Assembly: GCF_036010485.1 (NCBI RefSeq)
Contig: NZ_CP108568.1
Span: 7,573,001-7,637,000 of the forward strand
Direction of reading: 5' to 3'
DNA length: 64,000 nucleotides
From: Streptomyces sp. NBC_01198
GTDB taxonomy: Bacteria; Actinomycetota; Actinomycetes; Streptomycetales; Streptomycetaceae
The position numbers and the translations under genes are program-made. Below are positions 1 to 6,473 of the stretch, piece by piece. The notes under the pieces were generated by a model. That model did no database searches. It was not told where the DNA came from and saw nothing but the letters and a program-made list of their open reading frames with translations. Position 1 is the stretch's first letter. Every line of letters starts with the position of its first letter.

Positions 1-570
1 CCCGTCACCGAACAGCACGTAGTGCACGAGGTGTTCGGGCGGCAGGGTGGCGAAGTCGACGTCGAAGTCGTAGAAGCGGGCCGTCACGTCGCCGCCGAGC
101 ACCAGCGCGTTGCGGTACGCGCCGGTCGACAGCAACTGCTGCGCCACGTGCATCGCCTGGAACGCGCCCGTGCAGCCGGACTGCAACTGGTAGGTGGGTA
201 CGCCGTTGACGCGCAGCCGGTCGGCGACCACGTTGACGGTGGCGGGCATCAGCGCGTCCGGGGACGCGGTGCCCATCACCACCAGGTCGACCTGCTCCGG
301 CGCGAGCCCGGCCCGCTCCAGCGCCCGGCGGCCCGCGGTCTCGCACAGGTCGGCCAGGGTGGCGGCCTGCTTGCCGCTGTCCAGGTCGATGGCCAGGTGG
401 CGGGTCCTGGTGCCGATGAAGGTGTCGACCCACTCCTCCCACTGGCCAGGCATCCGCAGCCGCTGCCCGAGCGTGGCGTTGTCGATGGCGGGCCCCGGCA
501 GGGCGGTGCCGACCGACCTGATGTGGGCGGCGCCGGTGCCCGGCGCGGCGTTCGCGGTCAGGGCGCTCAT
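1..570 (-). CDS. KAS III-like ketoacyl synthase, C-terminus beyond the window
   Basis: The visible 190 residues form the N-terminal half of a thiolase-fold condensing enzyme of the FabH/KAS III type, which would prime or condense acyl chains in fatty-acid or polyketide synthesis. The segment has the family pattern VVMGTASPDAL followed by the nucleophile region QLQSGCTGAFQA, with Cys133 as the candidate catalytic cysteine. The His and Asn of the triad lie outside the window. The ATG start is 5 bp from the stop of the next gene on the same strand, and a small ACP gene lies further upstream, so the three probably share a transcript. The N-terminus is about 20 residues longer than in housekeeping FabH, as in pathway-specific homologues. 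The substrate cannot be inferred. Confidence 0.85.
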   Translation of the reverse strand, partial: MSALTANAAPGTGAAHIRSVGTALPGPAIDNATLGQRLRMPGQWEEWVDTFIGTRTRHLAIDLDSGKQAATLADLCETAGRRALERAGLAPEQVDLVVMGTASPDALMPATVNVVADRLRVNGVPTYQLQSGCTGAFQAMHVAQQLLSTGAYRNALVLGGDVTARFYDFDVDFATLPPEHLVHYVLFGDG

Positions 571-575
571 CGCCG

Positions 576-1145
576 TCAGCCGCACAACGTGATCTCGACC
601 TGTGCGATCTCGCTCGGCACCGGCGGGTTGGACAGCGGCGGCAGCAGGCGCCAGCGGCGGTAACCCTGCTTTCCGGCGAACTCGCCGCCGGTGCCCGAGG
701 CCTTGAAGTCCAGCCACTTGCCGCCGATCATCCCGTTGCGGTCCAGCCGCGTCCCGGTGTCGCTCAGGGTGCCCTGCGGGAGCTGCACCGTCTCCTGGTA
801 GTCCGTCAGCAGGTGCCCGTCGGACGGCCGGATCGCCACGATCGTGACGTAGCCGAGCGCCTTGCCGACCACCGAACCGCCGGTGCCGAAGATGGTGTCG
901 GTGTAGACGGCGGTGTCGCCGACCTTCTGCATCGGCGGGCTGGTGCCGTCGGCGCCCGAACCCACCGTGTCGTACTTGACGGTCTGCTCGGTGATACCTC
1001 GCACGTTCACGCACGACCCGTGCCGGCCGCCGAGGCCGACCGCCGCGCTGGCGGTGGACGACTCGGACACCACGGCGACCGAACAGCCGAGCAGTGCCGT
1101 GGCCAGGGCGATGTGTGTACGACGACGGGCTGACCAGAGCCTCAT
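576..1145 (-). CDS. Secreted allene-oxide-cyclase-like barrel protein
   Basis: This is a 189-residue protein with a cationic, hydrophobic N-terminus (MRLWSARRR, then a hydrophobic stretch ending STASAA) that looks like a Sec signal peptide. The mature part has the run of short beta strands typical of small actinobacterial proteins annotated as allene oxide cyclase/dirigent-like barrels, for example TAVYTDTIF, ALGYVTIVAIRPSDG and a terminal VEITLCG. Some barrels of this general type are cyclases in natural-product pathways, so its position between a KAS III-like gene and an ACP is suggestive. The start was placed at the second of two close ATGs because AAGGA sits 5 nt before it; a start 6 nt earlier or far upstream is less likely. 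Two cysteines (one near the mature N-terminus, one penultimate) could pair. The fold assignment is by sequence resemblance only. Confidence 0.7.
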   Translation of the reverse strand: MRLWSARRRTHIALATALLGCSVAVVSESSTASAAVGLGGRHGSCVNVRGITEQTVKYDTVGSGADGTSPPMQKVGDTAVYTDTIFGTGGSVVGKALGYVTIVAIRPSDGHLLTDYQETVQLPQGTLSDTGTRLDRNGMIGGKWLDFKASGTGGEFAGKQGYRRWRLLPPLSNPPVPSEIAQVEITLCG

Positions 1146-1309
1146 GAACATCCTTAGGACGGGCCGGTTCCAGTCCGGCGGGCGGCGTTCGGACACGAGC
1201 GGGCGCGGTCGGCCGCGGGGCGCGCTGCGGCGACCGGCGGTCCGCCCGTCCATGGTCGAAGCGGCGGCTTGGGCAGACCTAAAGCGGACCGGAGCGGTGA
1301 TCGGGGCGC

Positions 1310-1537
1310 TCAGCCGCCGACGGCCAGCGTGTAGATGTCGCCCAGCGTCGGCGCCTCGAGCACCGCGGGCAGCGGCACGCGCCGGCCGGTCTCACGCTCA
1401 AGCACCGCCAGCAGCGACAGCAGGTGGACCGAGTCCCAGCCGGGCACCTGGTCCAGGTCCACCGCGGCGTGCGCGCTGGTCACCGGAAGGCCGATCTCGT
1501 CACGTACCAGCGTGAGGAATTCGTCGATGTCGTTCAC
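1310..1537 (-). CDS. Stand-alone acyl carrier protein
   Basis: This 75-residue protein is acidic at its N-terminus and has the phosphopantetheine attachment motif GWDSVHLLSLL, with Ser36 as the modified serine. Size and motif fit a discrete ACP or PCP that carries acyl intermediates for type II-like assembly. The start is a GTG preceded by GGAGGA at 8 nt. It is the first gene of a leftward run that continues into the barrel protein and KAS III-like gene, so it likely feeds that synthase. It is divergent from a SARP activator, the usual arrangement for pathway-specific control. Whether the carrier is acyl- or peptidyl-type cannot be told from sequence alone. Confidence 0.85.
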   Translation of the reverse strand: MNDIDEFLTLVRDEIGLPVTSAHAAVDLDQVPGWDSVHLLSLLAVLERETGRRVPLPAVLEAPTLGDIYTLAVGG

Positions 1538-1968
1538 CGGAGGCGTCCTCCACAACCAGGGCGGTGGGCATGATCGACGGCAGCTTGGGCGAAGGGCCTT
1601 GGGCGGTACTGAAGCCGCAGCCCGCGGCGGCTTGCGGAGCACGCCGGTCCGGAACGCGTATACGCATCTCGAACGGACGTAGGTACTTTCTCGGATGTGG
1701 CCCCGCCGGGCGGTCTGCCATGGTGTTTCCGGCAACCCGCGGCGCCCGGAGACGGCCGGCCGGGTCGCCGCAGCGCGGGGGTCGGCCCCCGCGCCGGGAG
1801 AGCGGACCGGACCCCCGACGAGGACGTCGCGGGGTCCCTGCACGGCGGAGCGGGGCACCGGCGGTACGCCTCGCACCGCAACAGACCACCGTTCGCGGGG
1901 CGCAGGTTAGCCGAAGCGGGGGACGCCGCCGGCGCTGTTTGCACGCCCTGGACCGTCAGGAGTGCGCT
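1538..1968. promoter_or_regulatory. Divergent promoter region between ACP and SARP genes
   Basis: This 431-bp gap lies between the leftward ACP gene and the rightward SARP gene. No convincing coding pattern was seen. It holds a less GC-rich patch around 1655-1690. It must contain both promoters and would be the natural place for SARP heptamer repeats, but no regular direct-repeat array could be identified by eye. Confidence 0.45.
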
Positions 1969-2745
1969 ATGAGATTCGAGATGCTGGGCAGTCTGCGCGC
2001 CGTCACCGGAGAAGGACCGGAGTCGGTCAGCGCGCCGAAGGTCGAGACGCTGCTTTCCGTGCTGCTCATCCGGGCAGGTCAGGTCACCTCGACCACCCGA
2101 CTGGCCGACGAGATATGGGGCGACCGCCCGCCGCGCCGCTTCACCGCCGCGGTGCACGTGTACGTCTACCAGGTGCGCAAGTCCCTTGCGTCCTGGTCGG
2201 GTTCGGCCGAGGACGAGGACGAGCGGCTGACCACCCGCCCGGGCGGGTACGTGCTGCGGGTCGACCCCGGCGAGCTGGACGTGGTGGACTTCCGCGAGCT
2301 CGCGGCCGACGGGTGGGCCCACGCGGCCGCCCGCCGCCACGAGGCCGCCTCCCGCTCCTTCGCCCGGGCGCTGTCACTGTGGCGCGGCCCGGTGCTCGAC
2401 GGGCTCGGCGGCGGTCCGATCGTGGAGGAGTTCGTGCGCTGGGCGGAGGAGGCCCGGCTGGAGTGCGAGGAGCTGCGGATCGAGCAGGAGCTGGCACTGG
2501 GCCGCTACGAACGCCTGATCACTCCGCTGCGCGCCCTCACCGCCGAGCACCCGCTGCGGGAGGGCTTCGCCCGCCAGCTGATGCTGGCGCTGCACCTGGC
2601 CGGCCGCTCCTCGGAGGCCCTCACCACCTACCGCGAGGTCAGCCGCACCATCGACCGCGAGCTCGGGCTCGAACCCGGCCGCGGCCTGCGGGAGTTGTAC
2701 GCCACGGTCCGCGACGGCGACCAGCCGCTGGCGCCCGTGGCCTGA
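1969..2745 (+). CDS. SARP-family transcriptional activator
   Basis: A 258-residue Streptomyces antibiotic regulatory protein of the AfsR/DnrI/RedD type. The N-terminal part (MRFEMLGSLRAV, KVETLLSVLLIRAG, TTRLADEIWGD, FTAAVHVYVYQVRK) is an OmpR-like winged-helix DNA-binding domain. Residues about 100-255 form the bacterial transcriptional activation domain (FARALSLWRGPVLDGL, HPLREGFARQLMLALHLAGR, LGLEPGRGLRELY). SARPs bind direct repeats near -35 and activate biosynthetic genes. The start is the ATG 6 nt after AGGAG; upstream in-frame sequence lacks a ribosome site. It is divergent from the ACP operon and ends in a perfect hairpin shared with a convergent methyltransferase. It contains no TTA codon. 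Confidence 0.93.
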   Translation: MRFEMLGSLRAVTGEGPESVSAPKVETLLSVLLIRAGQVTSTTRLADEIWGDRPPRRFTAAVHVYVYQVRKSLASWSGSAEDEDERLTTRPGGYVLRVDPGELDVVDFRELAADGWAHAAARRHEAASRSFARALSLWRGPVLDGLGGGPIVEEFVRWAEEARLECEELRIEQELALGRYERLITPLRALTAEHPLREGFARQLMLALHLAGRSSEALTTYREVSRTIDRELGLEPGRGLRELYATVRDGDQPLAPVA

Positions 2746-2774
2746 GCGACGCCGCGGCCTGAGCCGCGGACAGC

Positions 2775-2810
2775 AGCGGGCCGGACGGCGCTCACGCCGT
2801 CCGGCCCGCT
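2775..2810. terminator. Bidirectional hairpin terminator
   Basis: A perfect 16-bp inverted repeat (arms AGCGGGCCGGACGGCG and its complement) with a CTCA loop lies 29 bp past the SARP stop and 30 bp past the stop of the convergent methyltransferase. Such U-less GC stems are the usual Streptomyces terminators. Confidence 0.8.
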
Positions 2811-2840
2811 CCGTGTGCGGCGGGCCGCGGGGAGGCGCGG

Positions 2841-3662
2841 CTACACGGTCCTCGTCGCCGTGGCCAGCCCGCCGTTCGGGCGGCCGGTCACCGCCCGGCC
2901 GTAGTCGGCGGCGGCCTGGGCGCGGTCGTGGAGCGAGGGCGCCCAGCCGTGCTCGGCCAGCCACTCCAGGGTGTGGTCGCCGAGGCCGCCCTTGACCAGC
3001 TCGTTGAGCTTGCGCAGCGCGGGCACCGCCTTCGCCTCGGTGGCGGCCGACGCGCGGCCGGTGTTGGCGTGCTCGAAGGTGATGCGGCTGCCGGCCGGGG
3101 ACAGCGCGCCGATCTTTTCGAGCAGCGCGGCCGCCTCCTCGGCGCTGAGGTAGATCAGCAGCCCCTCCAGCAGCCACACGGTTCGCACCGCGGGGTCGTA
3201 GCCGGCCGCCTTGAGGTCGTCCTCCCATGCCCCGCGCAGGTCGGCGGGAACGGGGGTGCGCACGCAGGCCGCCTTGGCGCCCCCGGCGTCCAGCACCTCC
3301 TCCTTGAAGTCCAGCACCTCGGCGAGGTCCACTTCGAATATCCGCGTCTCCGGCGGCCACTCCAGCCGGTAGGCCCGCATGTCCACGCCCGCGCCGAGGA
3401 TCACCACCTGCCGGCAGCCGGCCGCCGCGGACTCGGTGAGGTAGTCGTCGAAGAAACGCGTCCTGATGACCACGTTGAACTCGATGACCGCCTTCCACGC
3501 CGCCAGTTCAGGCGTCGGCTCTTCGGCCGCCGGCTCGTCGCCGAGTGCGGCCTGCAGGAAAACCCGGGCGAACGGGTCGTCGAATAACCGGTCCGCGCGG
3601 GCGGATTCGTTCGCCCGGACCTGCGCGACTTCGATGGCGGTGCGTGCCAGACCTGAACGCAT
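2841..3662 (-). CDS. Class I SAM-dependent methyltransferase (TIGR00027/LCMT-like)
   Basis: A 273-residue methyltransferase of the actinobacterial TIGR00027 family, related to leucine carboxyl methyltransferases. Its hallmarks are the N-terminal ARADRLFDDPFA, the SAM-binding segment VVILGAGVDMRAYRL, the acidic strand end IFEVDLAEV, and VWLLEGLLIYLS. Family members methylate small molecules and often sit in biosynthetic clusters; the substrate here is unknown. The start is an ATG with GGAGGA at 6 nt. Leu26 is encoded by TTA at 3585-3587, a rare codon that in Streptomyces makes translation depend on the bldA tRNA and so on developmental stage. It converges on the SARP and is divergent from a TetR gene. 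Confidence 0.88.
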   Translation of the reverse strand: MRSGLARTAIEVAQVRANESARADRLFDDPFARVFLQAALGDEPAAEEPTPELAAWKAVIEFNVVIRTRFFDDYLTESAAAGCRQVVILGAGVDMRAYRLEWPPETRIFEVDLAEVLDFKEEVLDAGGAKAACVRTPVPADLRGAWEDDLKAAGYDPAVRTVWLLEGLLIYLSAEEAAALLEKIGALSPAGSRITFEHANTGRASAATEAKAVPALRKLNELVKGGLGDHTLEWLAEHGWAPSLHDRAQAAADYGRAVTGRPNGGLATATRTV

Positions 3663-4201
3663 TCGTAATCCTCCGGAAAGGGACGGGGAGTAAGAGGGGG
3701 AAGGCACGGGCGGGGCAGGAGAGGGAATGCCCGCGCCGGGACGGGAATACCGGAATAGCCACGGCTTGCGGGATGCCGGGGCAGGGAGGCAGAGCCGTAC
3801 GGCGCCCTGCCGCCTACGACGGCGTGGTGCTCGGGGTGGCGCGGCGCGGGCGCCGCGGTGTTCCGGTACGAGGCGGTGGCCGGTGTGGCGGCCGGTCGAG
3901 TGCCGATGGGTGCCCGCGGGACCGGCCTGCGGCAGTGGTGCGGGCGCGACGCGCCGCACGACCGCCGGGGCCGGGCGCCTGAGGTGCACCGCCGGGCGTC
4001 TTCGCCCGGACGATCCGCACGGGCGGCGGGCTACCGACGATACAGGGACTGCCCCCGTTTACTCAAGGTCCGAGCTGAGAAGGCTCTTCGGGCGGGGTCC
4101 GTCTATCATGGGGACGAGCCGGACCGGCGTGATCGCCGGGCCGGCGGGCCCTCTCCAGCCCTTCCGACCCGTTCCGGAGCCACGCAGCAGGGGAAGTGCA
4201 C
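3663..4201. other. Intergenic region upstream of methyltransferase and tetR
   Basis: This 539-bp stretch between divergent genes shows no coding pattern I trust. Its only clear element is the 17-bp operator-like repeat at 4042-4058, annotated separately. The leftward methyltransferase promoter should lie in its first 100 bp. Confidence 0.5.
4042..4058. promoter_or_regulatory. Probable TetR operator upstream of tetR
   Basis: ACAGGGACTGCCCCCGT is an imperfect palindrome that differs at only two positions from the perfect 17-bp palindrome in front of the nearby LLM oxidoreductase gene. The flanks match too (ACGATAC before, GTT after). Both copies precede the two genes of a convergent TetR/LLM pair, which points to autoregulation and co-regulation by this TetR. 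Confidence 0.75.
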
Positions 4202-4810
4202 ATGACGCCCACCACCGGCACCGCGGGGCCCGCGACCCCGCGACCGATGCGGGCGGACGCGCGCCGCAACTACGAGCGGCTGCTGACCGAGGCCGGGCTG
4301 GCCTTCGCCGAGCACGGCGCGGACGCCTCGCTGGACGACATCGCCAAGCGTGCCGGTGTCGGCAACGCCACCCTCTACCGGCACTTCCCGAACCGGGAGA
4401 CGCTCCTTGAGGCGGTCTACCGCGACGAGATCTCGCAGCTGCGCGACCTCGCCTACACCTCGGCGCCCGCCGAGGACGCCGGTGCGCAGGAGGCGGTCGA
4501 CGCCCTCACCGGGTGGCTGCGGGCCTCGATGTCGCGCAGCGGCGCGCACAACGGGCTCAAGGGCCTGTTCGTCCTGGTGCTGCGGGACGAGGGTGCCGAG
4601 CTGGGCTCCTGGTGCCGGGAGACCATCACCTCGGCCGCCGGTTTCCTGCTGACCCGCGCGCAGCGCACCGGGGCGATCCGCCAGGATCTCGACGCACTGA
4701 CGCTGCTGCGGCTGGTCAACGCGATCACCATCGCGTCGGAGCAGAGCGGCGGCCCCGACCAGGCCGAGCAGATGATGTCACTGGTCGTCGACGGGCTGCG
4801 GACCCGCTGA
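4202..4810 (+). CDS. TetR-family repressor of the adjacent LLM oxidoreductase
   Basis: A 202-residue TetR regulator. Residues about 18-65 form the N-terminal HTH (ASLDDIAKRAGVGNATLYRHFPNRETLLEAVY), and the rest is a helical ligand-binding domain of the type often seen with SbtR-like C-termini. The start is the ATG after GGGGAAG; a GTG two codons earlier lies inside the ribosome site. It converges on a luciferase-like flavin enzyme gene with an 18-bp gap, and both carry the same operator in their promoter regions. The likely role is repression of itself and of the flavin enzyme, released by a small hydrophobic ligand. The ligand is unknown. Confidence 0.92.
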   Translation: MTPTTGTAGPATPRPMRADARRNYERLLTEAGLAFAEHGADASLDDIAKRAGVGNATLYRHFPNRETLLEAVYRDEISQLRDLAYTSAPAEDAGAQEAVDALTGWLRASMSRSGAHNGLKGLFVLVLRDEGAELGSWCRETITSAAGFLLTRAQRTGAIRQDLDALTLLRLVNAITIASEQSGGPDQAEQMMSLVVDGLRTR

Positions 4811-4828
4811 CGGGTCGTACGCGAGCCG

Positions 4829-5989
4829 TCAGGCGCCGCCGGCACCGGCCCGGGTACCGCCCGCGGTGTCCGTGGCCGCGGTGTCCGTGCCCGCGGGGTC
4901 CGTGGCCGTGGTGTCCGTGTCCGTAGCGCCGGTGCTCGCGCCGTCCGTGTCCGCCCGGTCCGGGAGGAGCTCGTCGGCCAGGATCCGGTAGGAGCGGACC
5001 CGGGTCTCCAGGTCGTGCACCATCGTCAGCGCCATCAGCTCGTCCGCGCCGGTGGCGTCCAGCAGTTCCCGCGCCTTGGCACCTACCGTCTGCGGGCCGC
5101 CGACCAGGTGGGAGGCCAGTCGGTCCTGGACGAAGGCCGCCTCCTCGCGGGAGTAGGGGAACTTCGCGGCCTGCTCCGGTGTCGCGTGCAGGTCGCTGAT
5201 GCCGCGGGTGCGCTGCAGCAGCGAGGTGAGCATCATCGGCCCGGCCTGCCACCGCGCCTCCTCGTCGGTCTCCGCCGCCACCACCATGGAGGAGATCACC
5301 ACGTACGGCCGGCCCAGCACCGCCGACGGTCGGAAGCGCTCGCGGTACAACTGCACGGCCGCGGCGGCCAGGGTGGGGGAGAAGTGCTGGGCGAAGGCGA
5401 ACGGCAGCCCGAGCAGGCCCGCCAGTTCGGCGCTGTAACCGCTGGAGCCGAGCAGCCACATCTCGGGGCTGGCGTCGAGCGCGGGCAGCGCGCGCACCGC
5501 GGGGTGGCCGCCGCCGGGCGCGTCGGTGGAGGCGGCGGACCCCTCGGACGGGCCGAAGTAGCTGAGCAGTTCGCCCAGTCGCCCGGTGAAGTCGTCGGCG
5601 TCGCCGGCCCTGCGCAGCGCGTGTGCGGTGATCCGGTCGGCACCGGGCGCCCGGCCGACCCCCAGGTCGATCCGGCCCGGGTGCAGCGCCTCCAGGGTGC
5701 CGAACTGCTCGGCTACGATCAGCGGGCTGTGGTTGGCCAGCATCACCCCGCCGGAGCCCACCCGCAGCCGCGAGGTGGCGCCGGCGATCAGCCCGATCAG
5801 CACCGGGGGCGAGCAGCTGGCGATGTTGTCGATGCCGTGGTGCTCCGCCACCCAGAACCGGTGGTATCCCAACGCGTCGACACGCCGGGCCAGTTCGACG
5901 GTCTCGCGCAGCGCGCGGGCCGGCGAGGAGTCGGCGAAGACGGGGGAGACGTCCAGGACGGACAGACGGGGGGCGGGGCGGGTGTTCAT
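4829..5989 (-). CDS. LLM-class flavin-dependent oxidoreductase with repeat tail
   Basis: A 386-residue luciferase-like monooxygenase of the group with MsnO8/YhbW-like sequences (LSVLDVSPVFADSSPARAL, HRFWVAEHHGIDNIASCSP, VGSGGVMLANHSPL, LHPGRIDLGVGRAPGAD). Such proteins are TIM barrels that use FMNH2 or F420 from partner reductases to oxidise small molecules. The ATG has GGAGGA at 8 nt. The last ~40 residues are an unusual low-complexity tail of Thr-Asp-Ala-rich pentads encoded by a 15-bp tandem repeat. It is not expected in the family and probably lies outside the fold. The promoter carries a perfect 17-bp palindrome matched in front of the convergent tetR, so induction through that repressor is likely. 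Confidence 0.88.
   Translation of the reverse strand: MNTRPAPRLSVLDVSPVFADSSPARALRETVELARRVDALGYHRFWVAEHHGIDNIASCSPPVLIGLIAGATSRLRVGSGGVMLANHSPLIVAEQFGTLEALHPGRIDLGVGRAPGADRITAHALRRAGDADDFTGRLGELLSYFGPSEGSAASTDAPGGGHPAVRALPALDASPEMWLLGSSGYSAELAGLLGLPFAFAQHFSPTLAAAAVQLYRERFRPSAVLGRPYVVISSMVVAAETDEEARWQAGPMMLTSLLQRTRGISDLHATPEQAAKFPYSREEAAFVQDRLASHLVGGPQTVGAKARELLDATGADELMALTMVHDLETRVRSYRILADELLPDRADTDGASTGATDTDTTATDPAGTDTAATDTAGGTRAGAGGA
4861..4920. repeat. 15-bp tandem repeat in the 3' end of the LLM gene
   Basis: Four head-to-tail copies of a 15-bp unit, CCGCGGTGTCCGTGG with one to three substitutions per copy, followed by a decaying fifth. Because the unit is a multiple of three, it encodes a five-residue Thr-Asp-x-Ala-type repeat on the minus strand, and expansions or contractions would keep the reading frame. 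Confidence 0.85.
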
Positions 5990-6473
5990 GCGGTCGGTCC
6001 TCCACGGGTGCGGAGCAGGGCCGGTACCAGCGGCGGTACCGGAGCGCAACGATACGGGGACTGTCCCCGTTAATGCAATCAAGGCGTTTAACCGGACGAC
6101 TTTGGGCACTGTTACCGGTGTGTCGGGTGGGGTCCGCCGCGAAGTCGGAGTGTTCGCGCGGCTGACGCCGAGGGGGCGTCCTGCCGCGCCGGGGGAGGTG
6201 AGTGCGCTGCTGGACGGCCCTGCGAGGGTCCGGCGGCCGTTCCGCTTCCGCGACCGTGCCTGCTGTCGCAGTGCCGGTGTCCCTACCCCGGTGTGCCCTC
6301 CGCGGCCCTGTCACGCCCGCGCCGCGCGGCGGCTGAAAGCCGTTCAGGTATTTGACGCCCCGAGCGGCGATGATGTGCGGTGTTATCCTTCGTATGATTT
6401 TGGGAACATGTGACAACCTGCTGAATGGTCACTCTGTGAGCCGACCGCCGAACGTCGCATCGGAGGATTCGAG
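5990..6473. promoter_or_regulatory. Divergent promoter region of LLM gene and LAL activator
   Basis: This 484-bp gap holds the LLM operator (annotated separately) and, nearer the LAL gene, a less GC-rich stretch with a TATGAT -10-like hexamer at 6393-6398, about 75 bp before the start codon. GTGAC and GTCAC arms flank 14 bp at about 6409-6433 and may be an operator. No coding pattern was seen. Confidence 0.45.
6054..6070. promoter_or_regulatory. Perfect TetR operator upstream of LLM gene
   Basis: ACGGGGACTGTCCCCGT is a perfect palindrome with 8-bp arms around a central T, 65 bp upstream of the LLM start codon. A near copy at 4042-4058 precedes the convergent tetR gene, so this is the probable site of repression. 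Confidence 0.85.

Noticed and set aside
1640..1690. SARP heptamer repeats before the ACP gene
   Set aside because: A single TCGAACG-like heptamer is present, but no second copy at the expected spacing was found.
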